Shown here: positions 26,004 through 37,202 of the stretch, piece by piece | Numbering within the stretch: position 1 is the first letter of the stretch | Layout: every line of letters starts with the position of its first letter | DNA from: Cristatella mucedo | Lineage: Eukaryota; Bryozoa; Phylactolaemata; Cristatellidae | Direction: 5' to 3' | DNA: 64,000 nt | Assembly (NCBI GenBank): GCA_009760855.2 | Contig: WPIO01000001.1 | Coordinates: forward strand, 16,155,001-16,219,000 | Notes under the pieces: model-generated | Told to the model about the DNA's origin: nothing | Seen by the model: only the letters and a program-made list of their open reading frames with translations | The model's database searches: none | Made by a program: the position numbers and the translations under genes

Positions 26004-26821
26004 TGCGCCGGCGCGTAACCGCTATGAACAGGCCCACAATAAACTGCTGCTTTCGGCACCCATTTGTGGCCGCCTGTGTTTTAACCGCATCGCAGCACTG
26101 CATCACACAGTCCACCGGTAGAGAGCCGGGGGACGAGCTTCTGCGCGGTTACAGTTCTGTCTTGGCTTGATTATTGTAATTCCCTTTTGGCTGGGCTGCC
26201 GAAGAAAGCTATTATGTCACTGCAGCGGACTATGAATATGGCTGCAAGGCTGGTCTTCAAGTCCCAGCGTTTTGAGCACGTGTCACCTCTGCTGAAAGAG
26301 CTAGGATGGTTGCCGGTTGAGCAAAGGATACACAGCAAAGTTCTTACGCTGACCCACAAGGCCCGCCACGGCTTGGCTCCTTCGTACCTAGCTGAACTGC
26401 TGCATCAGTTTCAGCCTGTTCACGCCCTCAGGTCCTGTGTGGACAATAAATTAGCTGTCTCATTCATCCGCTTAAAGACCGTTGGCGACAGAAGCTTTAG
26501 CTCTGCAGGTCCTAGACTGCGGAGCTTTCTTCCAGAATTCTAACGCAACGACAACTACTCTCCTACTGCCGGCTATGGCGCATCCTTTTCAGCGGTCCTG
26601 AGCTGCTACTTCTATGCTACTCACTACCTCAACCACTCTCCTGACTCTACTATGCTTCCCACTTTTTCTTTGTTGCGTGAGACGAAGTCTGTTGGCTACC
26701 GAATGCGTACCGAAAGCCGCTTAGGCTGTGAGTGCGCTATACAAAACTCTCCTGCGTAACACCCACATGGTCTTTATGACTTTGTGGAGTTACAGACGGA
26801 GATACATACATATATATATAA

Positions 26822-26936
26822 GGGGAATGCATTTGATGACCGAGGTCATGGGCTCGAACTCCGTGGCATATGTGAAGCGCCTGAATGGAGATTAAGTTCT
26901 GATAGGGCACTATAGAAATTATATATTTATAAGACT
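26822..26936 (+). mobile_element. SINE1 3' part
   Basis: Continues SINE1 beyond the LINE-B insertion: GACCGAGGTCATGGGCTCGA (B-box region), GCATATGTGAAGCGCCTGAA, the hairpin tail and ACTATAGAAATTATAT. Confidence 0.8.
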
Positions 26937-27243
26937 AGGTATACATTACGTCAGAGAGCTTCCTATTGCACTTTTATAAATCGTACGTGGCTTTTGCTGT
27001 GCGAATACGTAACCTTCAGACTTCATCTCATACGATGGAGAAAGGGTGAGAAGCACAGCTAAATTCGGAGTAAATTCGACGAATTAATAGAGGCATGAAG
27101 TAGCAGCGCAGCACGGCCAGAAACTATGCGCTACCCTCTGCTGCTGCGGCGGAGAGGACGTCGTCGCACCACGCTTGGTGGGAGAGTGGGAGCTCCGCCG
27201 TCTCTAGGACGCGCAGAGAGGAAGAGCTTCCGCCGCCTAGCGG

Positions 27244-27430
27244 AAGTGCTTCTCAACCTTCCTAATGCCGCGACCCTTTAATACAGTTCCTCACGTTGCG
27301 GCGAACCCTAACCGCAAAATTAATCCGGTCAATTAACGTAACCCGATCAATAACATGGTCTTAGGTGACCTCAGTGAAAGGGTCGTTCGACTCCCAAAGA
27401 GGGTCGCGACCCACAGATCGAGTGTCGCCG
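27244..27430. mobile_element. Short non-autonomous hAT element with SPIN/Charlie-type ends
   Basis: The left end reads AAGTGCTTCTCAACC, TTCCTAATGCCGCGACCC and TTTAATACAGTTCCTCACG. The right end reads CATGGTCTTAGG, GTGAAAGGGTCGTTCGAC and GGGTCGCGACCCACAG. These blocks, in this order and spacing, are the terminal sequences of SPIN/OposCharlie-type hAT elements as I know them. Flanks GCCTAGCG and GTCTAGCA may be an old 8-bp target duplication (6 of 8). Only about 187 bp, so it is an internally deleted, non-coding derivative. Confidence 0.8.
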
Positions 27431-27841
27431 GTCTAGCAACTTCCGCAAGCAAGCACTTTGCATCTTCTTCTAAGCTAGTCGCTTCTGCGGAGGCCTTCGG
27501 GGCGAGGCGTAGACACTCGAGGTGGCTCCTCTAGAAAGTTGATGCGGAAGAAAAATAAAATAAAGCGCTTTAGAAGAGGCTCAGAAGAGTAAATGGCAGC
27601 TTGGATCACTTAGCTTGGAAACAAGCAGCCTTCGCGGAAATATACGAGCAACAAGCTGCTGCGTAAACTGCCGGAAATGCATCCATAGTTTTTTCTTTCG
27701 TGACCTGACCGTCAGTCTCCTTGGCTGACACTTCGCACTTCTTCGCTTTAGAGTTACACCACATAGCAGGTCACATTATGCAATGCCTTTCGATGATTGG
27801 AAAAATATATATTTGCATAAACGCACACAATAAAACTATAC

Positions 27842-27944
27842 CTCTTTCTACGAACTTCAGATCGGTTAAAAGGAAGCATGTGCAATGAAGTGATAAGAAC
27901 ATGCAGAATCCAGTCATCGTCATGCCTGCGTGCATACCGGATTG
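27842..27944 (-). CDS. Second candidate exon, unidentified
   Basis: Minus-strand segment with acceptor GTCCCCACAG|CAATCC and donor AGAAAGAG|GTATAG. Codes IRYARRHDDDWILHVLITSL then HMLPFNRSEVRRKR. Its entry phase does not match the exit phase of the candidate exon at 28786-29006, so either an exon lies between or one call is wrong. No family recognised. Confidence 0.3.
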
Positions 27945-28785
27945 CTGTGGGGACTAGGTGAGTTTTTAGTTTCGCTTGAGATTTCACGAAGTTAGGGATA
28001 TCATATTATTAGCCGGTAGAAAGCTTTAGACTTCAGGTGCATAAAGATACTTTGAAGTTACGGTCTCTCTCCATGGAGTTTAGATTGCTGTGGATACTGA
28101 GAGGCACTGTTGCCTCGTCAGCATTAGTTAATCACACATTGATGATTATTGCTTTTAATAAAAATTAGAAAGGCTATATATTCTGCGAAATAGCCTTAAT
28201 CTCAATATAATTTGCACAATAAGGACGGAAATATGTGCAAAAAAGTTAATGTATGTGCAAAGTCTGCTCAGACAAGCCGAAATCTTCACCAAAAGGCCTT
28301 AATCTTTGCTAACAATTCAATAATCAGTGAACAATCGTCATGGGTAATTTTTCACAGTGAAATTCAGTTATTAATAATAAAATTGAGGTAAACCTGCAAT
28401 ATCTGCCATAATGCCAAGGAGAAATTTAATTCAGTATAAAAAATATCAACCAGTGAGTCATCTCAGTACAGACAAAAATCGCATATGCGTCAAGTACCAA
28501 CACCACTAAGAATATGCCGGATAAATATCAGCTTATTTATTCTTTCTTATGTTACATCATAAAGTCGCTGTACGGGTCTATAGAACACAGTCGCTCAAAA
28601 TAACTTTACTGTAGAGCATCAGCAAACATCCGGCGACCATCTGGAAAGCCGGGAGCTCTTTCACCGTCGTGGGCGTGGCTGACGTCTAACGATGTATGCT
28701 TTAGCTTGCCTTGGGCCAACTATTTGCACAGCCCTAAAACGCAGTTCTGCCGAGTGGAGCAGCTGTGCTGGTTTTTCTTTCTTAC

Positions 28786-29006
28786 CACTCACTGCACACT
28801 CGTTGCGGACAAGAAGGACACGCGTGCGTAATACTCTTAAGAGTTGGTATATTTGGCAGCCAGCCTAGTGCTTTCTGATTACGTCCTTCTATCAAAGTAT
28901 CAAATATTGCATCAAAGGCAAACTGTGGGTTATGAAGCAGGCTAATCATTTGAGGCGCCAATTGACTTGTTGATGACTTCATCTTCAGCAAAGCACCACC
29001 ATAGTC
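28786..29006 (-). CDS. Candidate internal coding exon, unidentified protein
   Basis: Open stretch bounded by a good minus-strand acceptor (ACACACACAG|GACTAT) and a consensus donor (GAGTG|GTAAGA). It codes about 73 residues including ISLLHNPQFAFDAIFDTL, ALGWLPNIPTLKSI and a Cys cluster ACPSCPQRVC. The sequence looks protein-like and is not a LINE or SINE part that I recognise. I cannot name a family. It may be an exon of a host gene or of a DNA transposon. No neighbouring exon was joined to it with matching phase. Confidence 0.45.
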
Positions 29007-29696
29007 CTGTGTGTGTTTTAATACAAAATATCATGAACATTTAAGAGACATACAAGGTCTCTCAGAACAACCTTCAAAAGTTTCGCTAACACAGCTTTAA
29101 TCGCACACTTTCCCTAGAGGACGAAACCTCGTACGAGCCTTGAGGTAGCCTCTCTAAGCTAAGTACCCCACAGACAGGAGCAAAAGCAGCTGGAACAGCG
29201 TTAGAAGCGGCGTTTTAGAACAGGGAAGACAGGTACAGCTTCATGCCTTCAGGTGCGCCTTTACCTCTCATGGAGCTCCAGAGTTACCTTCGGCATTGGG
29301 GAGGCGGCAAGGTTAAAGATGCTCTTTATAATGCACACGAGCCGGTTCAAATTCCGTAATGGCGAGTGGAAGATATCCGCTACGAGCTCCAATCAGTGTG
29401 CCAAGCAATTTACTCGAATGAGACGAGGTGTTGAACCTTTCAAAGCACCATCAAAGTTTGCTGTAAATAGCTTGCTTGCTCCGTCAGTCACAAACGGTTG
29501 CTAGACATGAAAATCAGCGCCAAACACGGGGAAAACTTCTATCGATGCTTGGCAAACAGTTTTATAGTTCCGACATTCCAGAAACTTCACTGATAAGAGC
29601 TTTTTTTGGTATACCATCTAACGCACCAGCTAAAATATCTGAAGCAGCTCCCCCTTCCTCTCTCGCTAACGTTAATAATTATAAGAAATTTGCATA

Positions 29697-29835
29697 ACGC
29701 CCTCAGAGAACTTAATCTCTTTCTCTCTAGGCACTTTACAGATGTTATACGGAAAGCATTAACAAATGATTGGTAATAACATTCACAAACAGCCTGCATA
29801 GTGTAAGCAGGTACATGCACATGAGTACTGTTGTT
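29697..29835 (-). mobile_element. LINE-A 3' end remnant
   Basis: GCCCTCAGAGAACTTAATCTC tail hairpin side, followed by a decayed 3' UTR with ACATGCACATGAGTAC. Confidence 0.7.
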
Positions 29836-29929
29836 TCTCCCGATGCTGTGTAAATTCGCTTTCAATGGACATAGCGTTTGACGCTGTCCACCTAAGAGTG
29901 CAGTAGTAATGACAGTTAGTCAGTCCTTA

Positions 29930-30110
29930 GATGCGATGATGTTGGCACGGCACCCTCCCTAGTTTGTGAGTTTTCTCAGGAAGCCGTCCTATTCGGTAGC
30001 TTTCTCGAAAGGTATATGTTCTTGAACGATCCATCTCACCAGATCCAGAAAAACTGGCCACGATAAAAAAATGCCGACAATTTGGCAGCAGAAATCTATT
30101 ATTTTTGACT
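29930..30110 (-). pseudogene. Possible hAT transposase fragment
   Basis: Minus-strand pieces read FLDLVRWIVQEHIPFEKATE then DGFLRKL. They resemble the hAT block in which a Pro-Phe motif is followed by a Phe-Arg-x-Leu segment. Short, with a stop between the pieces. A weak match. Confidence 0.3.
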
Positions 30111-30237
30111 GCACAGTACGAGATTTACATGTCCGACGAGTGACGTCATGGTCAGCTTGGATTTGTGAGTTATCTCGTGAGCGTACTTTCGCGTAGCTCA
30201 AAGTACGAGGCTCGGTCTCTGAACTAAGCCTGCTAGG

Positions 30238-30515
30238 CAATAATAATAATAATAATAATAATAATGCACTTTATAAAGCGCCATCAGACAATTCAATCTC
30301 TTTCTAGGCGCTTTACATTTGCTGCAAGTTAATGGTGAGTAACATCATGCTTGATAAACAAACAACATGAATAACATGGTTAGGGGTGACATGCATAGGG
30401 TCAGCATGCAAATGTGGTTAGTGGCAGCATGCACAGTGTCAGCACGCATAAGCACATGAAGGACGAATAACAGGGACCCACTAAATGCTGTCCTAAATAG
30501 GTGTGTAATACGAGT
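30238..30515 (-). mobile_element. LINE-A 3' end fragment with (TAA)9 tail
   Basis: The (TAA)n tail is about 26 bp, then the hairpin and a well-preserved 3' UTR to CCTAAATAGGTGTGTAATA. No coding part. Confidence 0.88.
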
Positions 30516-30703
30516 GCAAAACTGGACAAGTATTATCTAAAGCTGGGCTAAATAGAGATATTAGTTTCGTTACTTTTTCCTTCAGCACTTTCTTTTTGGC
30601 AGTGCTTCTTTGAAGCATTCGGGTTCTTGCCGCTCTTTTTAGCCCAGCCGTAAGGTGTTCTTCTTTTACGACCAAGGTCGCTGGCAAGGAGCCCGGCAGT
30701 CTC

Positions 30704-30765
30704 TGTAAAGCGCCTGGATATAGATAGAGCTATCTTAAGGCGCTATGCAAATGAATAGGATTTTT
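30704..30765 (+). mobile_element. SINE1-type tail fragment
   Basis: AAGCGCCTGGATATAGATAG and AGGCGCTATGCAAATGAATA correspond to the SINE1/LINE-A hairpin tail. The tRNA-like head is missing. Confidence 0.65.
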
Positions 30766-31065
30766 TCTTCTTTGAATGAAGAAGTCACTTAGTCGCGTGG
30801 CATAAATTGTCGCCGGGACGGCCAACAGAACGATCGCAGAGGTTGCAGAACATCATTCCTCCAGCATGCCGAGAACCTGACAGGACCTCGGCTCATATCT
30901 ATTGACCGCCGATGTGATCGCAAAAACGTGCTTTCTTTTGCCTGTATTGTGGGCTAGCGGCCTTTCAGCCTTAGGGAGATGTTTAGAATGGACTTGTTGC
31001 TACAATTTACCCAGTAATAGACATAACGGATGCGAAATTTAAAAGGCCACGCTAAATATGCATGA

Positions 31066-31245
31066 ACTCTTTCATTGGTCAGCCGGCTCCCCGCCCCTAT
31101 TGCCATTTTCAGTTACACTTACTGCACTTGGTGTGGACCCGTTGTTTCGCCGGCGATCTCTGGTGGTGGCTTGCGTGTGCAGCGTCCGTGAGTCAAAATC
31201 AAGAAGAAAAGTTTCTTATACAATCAATCTGTCAAGTTATGGGCG
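31066..31245 (+). repeat. Dispersed repeat, copy 2 (pairs with 12236-12415)
   Basis: Same order of matching blocks as copy 1. By eye roughly two thirds of positions agree. No TIRs or tails seen. Confidence 0.6.
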
Positions 31246-31249
31246 ACCG

Positions 31250-32590
31250 GGCTGTATTACACCACCCAGAAGTTTTCTGTACTTTAACTTGCCTGCTGGT
31301 AATGCTGGGCTCTTTTTAAACATACCGGAATTTAGATATTGCAATGATTTGCCATGCTTATGGCAACACCGACTATGTCAATATTGACGCACATACAGAT
31401 GTCTGTATTTTGTCCTTAACCTCACAAAGACTAAGCGGGTGTAAATCTGTACGTCCACTGCCATACCAGAAGCACAACGATATATTGATTGCACTCTGTA
31501 AGTGCCACTTGGATTACGAGTCCTGTGATAGCAGTGGAAGAACCAAGCTACGATAGGTTGCAATGCATCCGAGGGTGACAAGCGAGGTGGAAAATAACGT
31601 GGCCTTAAGTTACTTGTGCCGTTGTATTACGACGCTGTGGCATATCAAGCCGCAGTGAAGCCGGTAGAAATCATGCTTGAGAGAACACGGAGAGATTGGT
31701 GCGTACTGAGAATCGCGAGGCTGTGAGGAGAAGAAAACGAGCGCTTTAACCAGATTTTAGCATAGTGAACTACGCTGAGTTAAATCTACAGTACCACTTT
31801 GTTAAATATATTAGTGTACACTGCGGTCCCGGGTTACGAACGCCTCGTGAATCCAGTTTACGATCAGGCTGATCTGCAAAAGAGGACTCGGGTTGCAAAA
31901 CTCTGTTCCGAATTACAAACCAAATCCAATAGGTTTGTAGGAGCTACACGAGCATTGGGGCTACATAAAGCCTTTGAATGGATCGGCTGTCTTAGGTTTG
32001 CAAAAGAAGCACGGGAAGGCCAAAGAATTTATACGAATTTACTGAGCTTACTTGAGCCTCAAAGGTGCTAGCGAAGTGTCATTACACCACAAGGGTCGGG
32101 TGTGGGTTGAGTAAAATCTGTGCAATAAGAGAAAAATAATCTCCGATCCGGCTCCATGAGTGGAGACAATCTGGGAGACGGAATACCCGCCACGATTCCT
32201 TGGCAATATTGTTCTCTATGGTAGAGCCACTGGCCAGCGACGTCACCAAGGTTTGCCCCTTCTTCCGACCGAGCAAAACAGCGTTCGTTTGCGAGCGTTT
32301 GTTTACGCTCAAAAAAATGCTACGGGAGCGTACACATGGCCTCCACTTGTTAAGTTAGGAGCAAAAGAGTTGGAAAAAAGTCTTTTGTATTCATGTCTCT
32401 TTTGGTGTTTTTGTTTTAAATTTTGTTTTGTTTTTTTTGGCTCCTATAACCAGGCTTTATGTGTTTGCAGCTATGTTTTCAGTGTACACACTGTAAATCT
32501 TCCTTTTTTATTAATTCTTCTTCTTATTTGTATATTGCAGTTTAAAATTTTGAGCTGAGTTTATTAGCGCTGCCCTTAAGAAGGTCCTTA
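31250..32590. other. No recognisable gene
   Basis: Only short ORFs. A CGGTCCCGGGTTACGAAC stretch near 31825 also occurs in part near 16914 and may belong to a MITE. T-rich sequence lies at 32390-32540. Confidence 0.45.
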
Positions 32591-32624
32591 GAGGGCTCCC
32601 GTGACTCTGAAAATTTTCTCTGTT

Positions 32625-33090
32625 GATTTCAAGCAAGAAATAATCCACAAGAAATAAGCCAGGCTAAAGTTATATAACTTGCAGCTGAGTAAGGAGTCAA
32701 TAAGTCAACCGTCGGGACAATTTTAACCAAGGATGATCTTGCAAGCCAAGGTTGCCACAGGAATCCCAAAGATCCATTTACAAAAGCAGAGGAATTCAAT
32801 CTACGAAGAAATGGCGACGCTACTGCTGGTTTGGATCAACGACAGACAGCTAAAAGGATATTTGACCTGTATAGACATTATCTACGAGAAAGCCAAGGTC
32901 ATCTACCAATAGCGAAAAAAATCAATTCAGAGAACAAGTTCACAAGAAGAGGAGGAAATAAAGTTCTAAGTCAGCAGGATTCATCAGGTTTAGGAAAGCA
33001 AGTGATATCCACGGCCTCATTCACGACCCACGGTGAGGCAGACAGTACTCGAAATGAAGAAGCCGATTAGTTTGCCGCCCTGGTTTAACT
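32625..33090 (+). pseudogene. pogo/Tigger-like transposase, DNA-binding half, decayed
   Basis: In order on the plus strand: a helix-turn-helix block GVNKSTVGTILTKDDLA (32693-32743), a CENP-B-type second DNA-binding region (EEMATLLLVWINDRQLKGYL in another frame, 32800-32915), and THGEADSTRNEEAD (33026-33067), where the family has HGEAxSAD. Frameshifts separate the blocks. The catalytic domain is absent and is replaced by a SINE1 copy. The piece at 22246-21428 begins at the residue where this one stops. Confidence 0.78.
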
Positions 33091-33094
33091 CGGG

Positions 33095-33240
33095 GGGTTA
33101 TTGTGCTCGCCTTTAACGACCGAGGTCAAGGCGCTGACCTCGACGACCGAGGTAGTAAGGCTCGAGCATTGTGTCATATGTGAAGCGCCTGGATAGAGAT
33201 TCAGTTTTTTAGGGCACTATACAAATAAAATAAATAAATA
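33095..33240 (+). mobile_element. SINE1 copy
   Basis: tRNA-like head with a duplicated GACCGAGGT segment, B-box region GGCTCGAGC, CATATGTGAAGCGCCTGGAT, a hairpin tail and CACTATACAAATAAAATAAA. Confidence 0.8.
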
Positions 33241-33241
33241 G

Positions 33242-33269
33242 CTTAAGTCTACTAATAATTGCTTTTCGT
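33242..33269 (+). repeat. 28-bp exact inverted-repeat partner of 22307-22334
   Basis: The segment beginning CTTAAGTCTACTAATAAT and ending CTTTTCGT directly follows the SINE1 copy that ends the DNA-binding pogo half. Confidence 0.9.
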
Positions 33270-33807
33270 GGTCGCGCCTTTCCAAAGTCCGTCAAAGTCG
33301 AGCCCATGGGAATCATATGCAACCCGGGAAAAGGCTTGACTTCGGGCGGTTTCGAAGGTCTGCAGGGAACTCGAAGGTGTGCATTAAACTAGGCTGCCGC
33401 ACGTGCACAGGAAAATACTCACAAAGCAGAATAGAGCCCTATTGGTGATCTCCTTTAGTCTTAAGCCGCCCGTCTGGAGCTGCTGATCTTTTGGACCGGG
33501 AGGATTTGAGCGAAGTCGTTGGCCAGCAGTACCGCACAAAGCCGGCAGGGCTGTGGTCTCTTCTGTAGTTTCTGAGTTCGCTGGATCGAGAGTCTCGACG
33601 ACGGTGCGACGCACCCATCTTTCTTGCGTAGTTCTACGACATCCTCCTGGGTGCTATAGCACAGGGCTACTCTGTGTCGTGTCCTTCCTTAGTGAGAAAT
33701 GTCTGAGTAAGCTGCTGTCAGTCATCCACAGAGTACTCAAAATTCGAGGCATCTCAGTGGTTGGTCGTAGGCACCTCCGCCTCCCCCTTTTAGATCTAGA
33801 TCGATAG

Positions 33808-33853
33808 CTAAACTCTCTCTCTCTCTCTTCTCTCGCTCTCTCTCTCTCTCTGA
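33808..33853. repeat. (CT)n microsatellite
   Basis: Short interrupted CT repeat, about 45 bp. Confidence 0.95.
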
Positions 33854-34094
33854 CCGGTATCAACGCCAATTCACTAACTTGGCTTACATTTCTTTGCCGA
33901 TAGCAGCCACACATTTCTAGCTAACCTCCACACCCGACTCACTGAATTCCCTGGCAGCTTGCATCGACGACATTCGCACTTCTGACGGTCACAGAATTCC
34001 TGAAACTTAACATCAGTCTTGGAGATTTTTTCGGTCCTCCTCTTCAGTTACGTGGGCCACGCCGGCGAGCTACAGTTTGTTTCTTCGCCCCGGT

Positions 34095-34240
34095 ACATAA
34101 TCTAATAAACAACTAATTCCTTTGTATAGCGCCCCAAGAGAACTTAATTTCTATTCAGGTACTTCACATATGCCTCAGGGCTCGAGCCCACGACCTCCGC
34201 CAGACCTCGGTCGGGGCGAGCACCGTAACCGCTGGACCAA
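34095..34240 (-). mobile_element. SINE1 copy
   Basis: Minus-strand A-box-like TGGTTTGGTCCAGCGG, B-box region GTGGGCTCGAGCCC, GCATATGTGAAG and a decayed tail, in full SINE1 order. Confidence 0.85.
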
Positions 34241-34249
34241 ACCAGCTCG

Positions 34250-36900
34250 GTATCTATTGACACGCTTTCCGCATCCGGCTTCAGCCGCTGGGCGTGGTGA
34301 CGTTTGCGCCGTAGCCGTTGACCTGGGAAACGGACCGCACTCTGCAACCCGCGGGACGGCAGGCGGCGCTCCACTGCTTTTAGACGTCGCCGCTCGCAAG
34401 CGGCGGTGGCCGCCCGCGAGCTGAGGCGATCCCGCGCCGCCACCGCTGCACTCCATCCAGCCGGCGAGGAGACGCTCGGCATTCGGGCGCAGGCAGCAGA
34501 CGACTGGCATAGGGACGCCGGCATCGCACAATGACGCAGCGGCTCCCGGAACTCAAAAACAGCGACGGCGCGAAGTCGCTTGCTGGCGGGAACGCGGATT
34601 CGCCTCGTCGTGCCCCCGTCGTACCCGGCTTTCTTTCGATTCCCGTGCCCCTGTGTTTGGCAACCGGACGCACTGTTTGTATTCAGAGGCGCGAATTGAG
34701 CGCGTGAATGACCTACAACGTTTGAAACAATAAAGCAGCTGCTCGCTCCCGCGTTTGACTAGAAAAGGCGTACCGCGGACCTGCGGCCGGCTATTGGCCG
34801 AGGTCAGCCGGCGACAACAGAGGGCGACGGCGGGTCTCAAAGGTCGCCGGCTCTCGCGACGCTCCGCTGACGGGCTACGAGACCAGCCAGCCGACGCTAG
34901 GTCCGCTCGCCAGCGGCGGCGGCGGCGCTTGCGTCGTCGCGCGATCGCGGAACGCCCCTCGGTCGCCTCGCTGCGGCCGCAGCCGACGCAGATTCGCCGG
35001 AAGCGGCCGCTTCAGCCGCCGCAGTTCCCGGAGGCGCAGGATGGCGGCGACCCGCGTCAAGGCGGGATGCGACGCCCGAGGAGCCGCCGCCGTCGCCGCC
35101 GCACCGTCAAAGGGTCAGCTGCTGCGCGTCGACCTGTATGCCGCTCTGCCGCCGCCGCCGCCGCGAACCGAGTTTGACGCGTGGCCCGCGCGAAGGTCGC
35201 TGAACGAGGTCTTTTTCGCCGCCGCTCGTCGGAAGAGGAGCCCGCGGCAGCAACTGACGAGGCAGCAACACCAGCCGCCACCCCCACCGCCGCCGCCGTC
35301 CGTCGGCCGTGCCGGCGAGCGGTTCGCAGAGCAAGCTAGCGCGACCAAGCTGACGAAGTACACGTGGAAAAATTACGCCCAGAACTCGTGGTGGCTCGGC
35401 CAGTTTCCGGACATGGTGTACAAGAGCTCGCTGTGCCAGCCGCGAAACGGCTCCGTCGCGATGCTGCCGTCGCTGCGTTCGACGAGCACCGGCGGGATGG
35501 GGCGTGCCGGCGCCGGTTACGTCTCGGCCGAGAAGCGAGCCGCCGCCGCCGCGAGGCTGCCCGTTGGCGGCGGCGGCGGCGAGCGAACGCCGTACAGGGC
35601 TTCCGAACTGTACATACGCTCGCTCGCCAGCACGCGCCCCCTCGGCGCGGCCAGAGGCCGCCTGGCGGCGGCCTCGGAGCCCAGCCTGCAGGCCGCCGCC
35701 GCCTCGCCCGCGGCGGTGGCGTTTTTCGTCGGCTCGCACCTGGGCTCCGCGGCGGCGGCGCCGCTGGCTCGGCCGCTGCCGCGCGAGAGCGCGCGGAGCC
35801 GCAGATCGCACGCGAGCAGCACGCACTCGCACGAGGACAGGTGCCCGACGCCCAAGACGTACAAGTCGGTCGCCAGCTACCGGCGCATCGTTGAAAGCTC
35901 GTCGACGGCGGCGGTTCGTCGGCTGACTGCGCCTCTGCACTGCACACGCCAGACGTCCGCCGTCTCGGGTGCGCTGGGAGAAGGCGAAGACGTCCTCATT
36001 AACGCAGTGGAATTTCTCAACACTCCCGTCGAGACGAACTTGCCCAAGTGGGCGCTAGAGGAAAGGCAGCGAGATGACGGTGCGGTGACTCCGTGCAGCA
36101 GCGTGCCCCACGACGGCGGCGACAGCGCCTCGCAAGAGAACGACACCTTCACCTTGGCAGTGTCCATAAGGTCGAAGGCCGGCGGCGGTGTGTAGCGGAG
36201 GAGAAATGCAGATGGCGCTCGAGTCTGCATTTTTTCCTTCCAATCCTGGTCAATGCCCGGAAGTCACGCTGTCGAGCAGAGGTGAAGCCGAGGTCGCGCG
36301 GCGTCGCGTAGCGAAATTCATTCGAAAGTTCGCGGGCGGCACACGCAGTGCGACGTCCGCATGTGCGAGCGGGCCGAGTGCCGCACTGCTGCAGCTGGCT
36401 CGGCGAAAGCTGGCTTAGCACGATCGCCGCCTGGCCGGCGCCGCCTGAGAGCTCTGCTTTCGCTTATGCTTCTTCTTCGCGGCCACATCGTCCAGCGAAG
36501 CTGCCGGCTTCGGTCCCGATTTTGCTCTTCCTTTTTAACTGACTTTGCGGCAACAAGAAATCTGCAACTGGAATCTCGTGCGAGCGATCGCTGCCGCGCG
36601 ATGCTCGCGGATCGGCCTGCGAGGACACTTCGGTCCTAGTCTGGAAGCTTACGACACCCGGAAAGCTGCGGGCTTCCCGTTCGTGGGACACGAAGTTGGT
36701 ATCGGGCAGGTCGGTGGCAGGGCTCGGCCCTGCCACCGAGGCTGCGGCCGAAGCCCTGATCTGCAAGCACGCGATTCGCACAAGCTTGAGTCGCTAAGCT
36801 GGCGCCGCCTGCAACGCCGCGAGGCATCACACACTTAACGAAAAAAAGGCGAGCAACCGAGAAAACGCAACAAACCACTTCGGCGAAACGCAGTGCAAAT
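34250..36900. other. GC-rich, CpG-rich island around the 384-codon ORF
   Basis: Compositional block with dense CG dinucleotides, in contrast to the AT-richer DNA on both sides. It covers about 800 bp upstream of the ORF and about 700 bp past its stop. The upstream part has no clear TATA box and would suit a CpG-island type promoter (inference). The many overlapping ORFs on the other frames are compositional shadows. Confidence 0.6.
35041..36195 (+). CDS. Unidentified 384-aa protein, GC-rich single ORF
   Basis: Open frame of 384 codons ending in TAG, with very high third-position G/C. The ATG has a strong Kozak setting (A at -3, G at +4). I do not recognise the family. Visible features: a proline run near residues 37-41 and another near 79-86; a Trp/Tyr-rich block near residues 103-135 (KYTWKNYAQNSWWLGQFPDM); alanine and glycine runs in the middle; Ser/Arg/His-rich sequence near 250-275; and an ordered-looking acidic C-terminal part with ALGEGEDVLINAVEFLNTP. 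No signal peptide or membrane segment is obvious. It lies in a CpG-rich island and is convergent with PEX7. The non-repetitive Trp block and C-terminus argue for a real gene, but long chance ORFs are common in GC-rich DNA. It could also be one exon of a larger gene. Confidence 0.55.
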   Translation: MAATRVKAGCDARGAAAVAAAPSKGQLLRVDLYAALPPPPPRTEFDAWPARRSLNEVFFAAARRKRSPRQQLTRQQHQPPPPPPPPSVGRAGERFAEQASATKLTKYTWKNYAQNSWWLGQFPDMVYKSSLCQPRNGSVAMLPSLRSTSTGGMGRAGAGYVSAEKRAAAAARLPVGGGGGERTPYRASELYIRSLASTRPLGAARGRLAAASEPSLQAAAASPAAVAFFVGSHLGSAAAAPLARPLPRESARSRRSHASSTHSHEDRCPTPKTYKSVASYRRIVESSSTAAVRRLTAPLHCTRQTSAVSGALGEGEDVLINAVEFLNTPVETNLPKWALEERQRDDGAVTPCSSVPHDGGDSASQENDTFTLAVSIRSKAGGGV

Positions 36901-37196
36901 GGTATAAGCTGCCATGCGTACCAAGGCCAGGCAGCCGCCTGGACTAGATGCTCAGCCGATAGCAGGGTCGTCATAACATGTCTAATCACTGCACATTCTC
37001 GTAGAAGTGCCCACTTCCCGGTCGATTGCATGCTCCCCATACCCCCACCAGCCCCGGGCCCTGAACCCGCCCCCCCCCCCGGCAGCTGCCGATGAAGATA
37101 AGCTTCGGTTCCTAGAGGCAGCTCGAAGGCGACCGCGAAGCAAGCACAGCTTCGGCGTCTCTGCATGTTTACGAAACCACACACAATTTAGCCTAG

Positions 37197-37202
37197 TTTA
37201 TT
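37197..37202 (-). promoter_or_regulatory. Candidate PEX7 polyadenylation signal
   Basis: Minus-strand AATAAA located about 250 nt past the PEX7 stop codon, the first clear hexamer after it. The position is plausible for a short 3' UTR but no transcript supports it. Confidence 0.5.
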
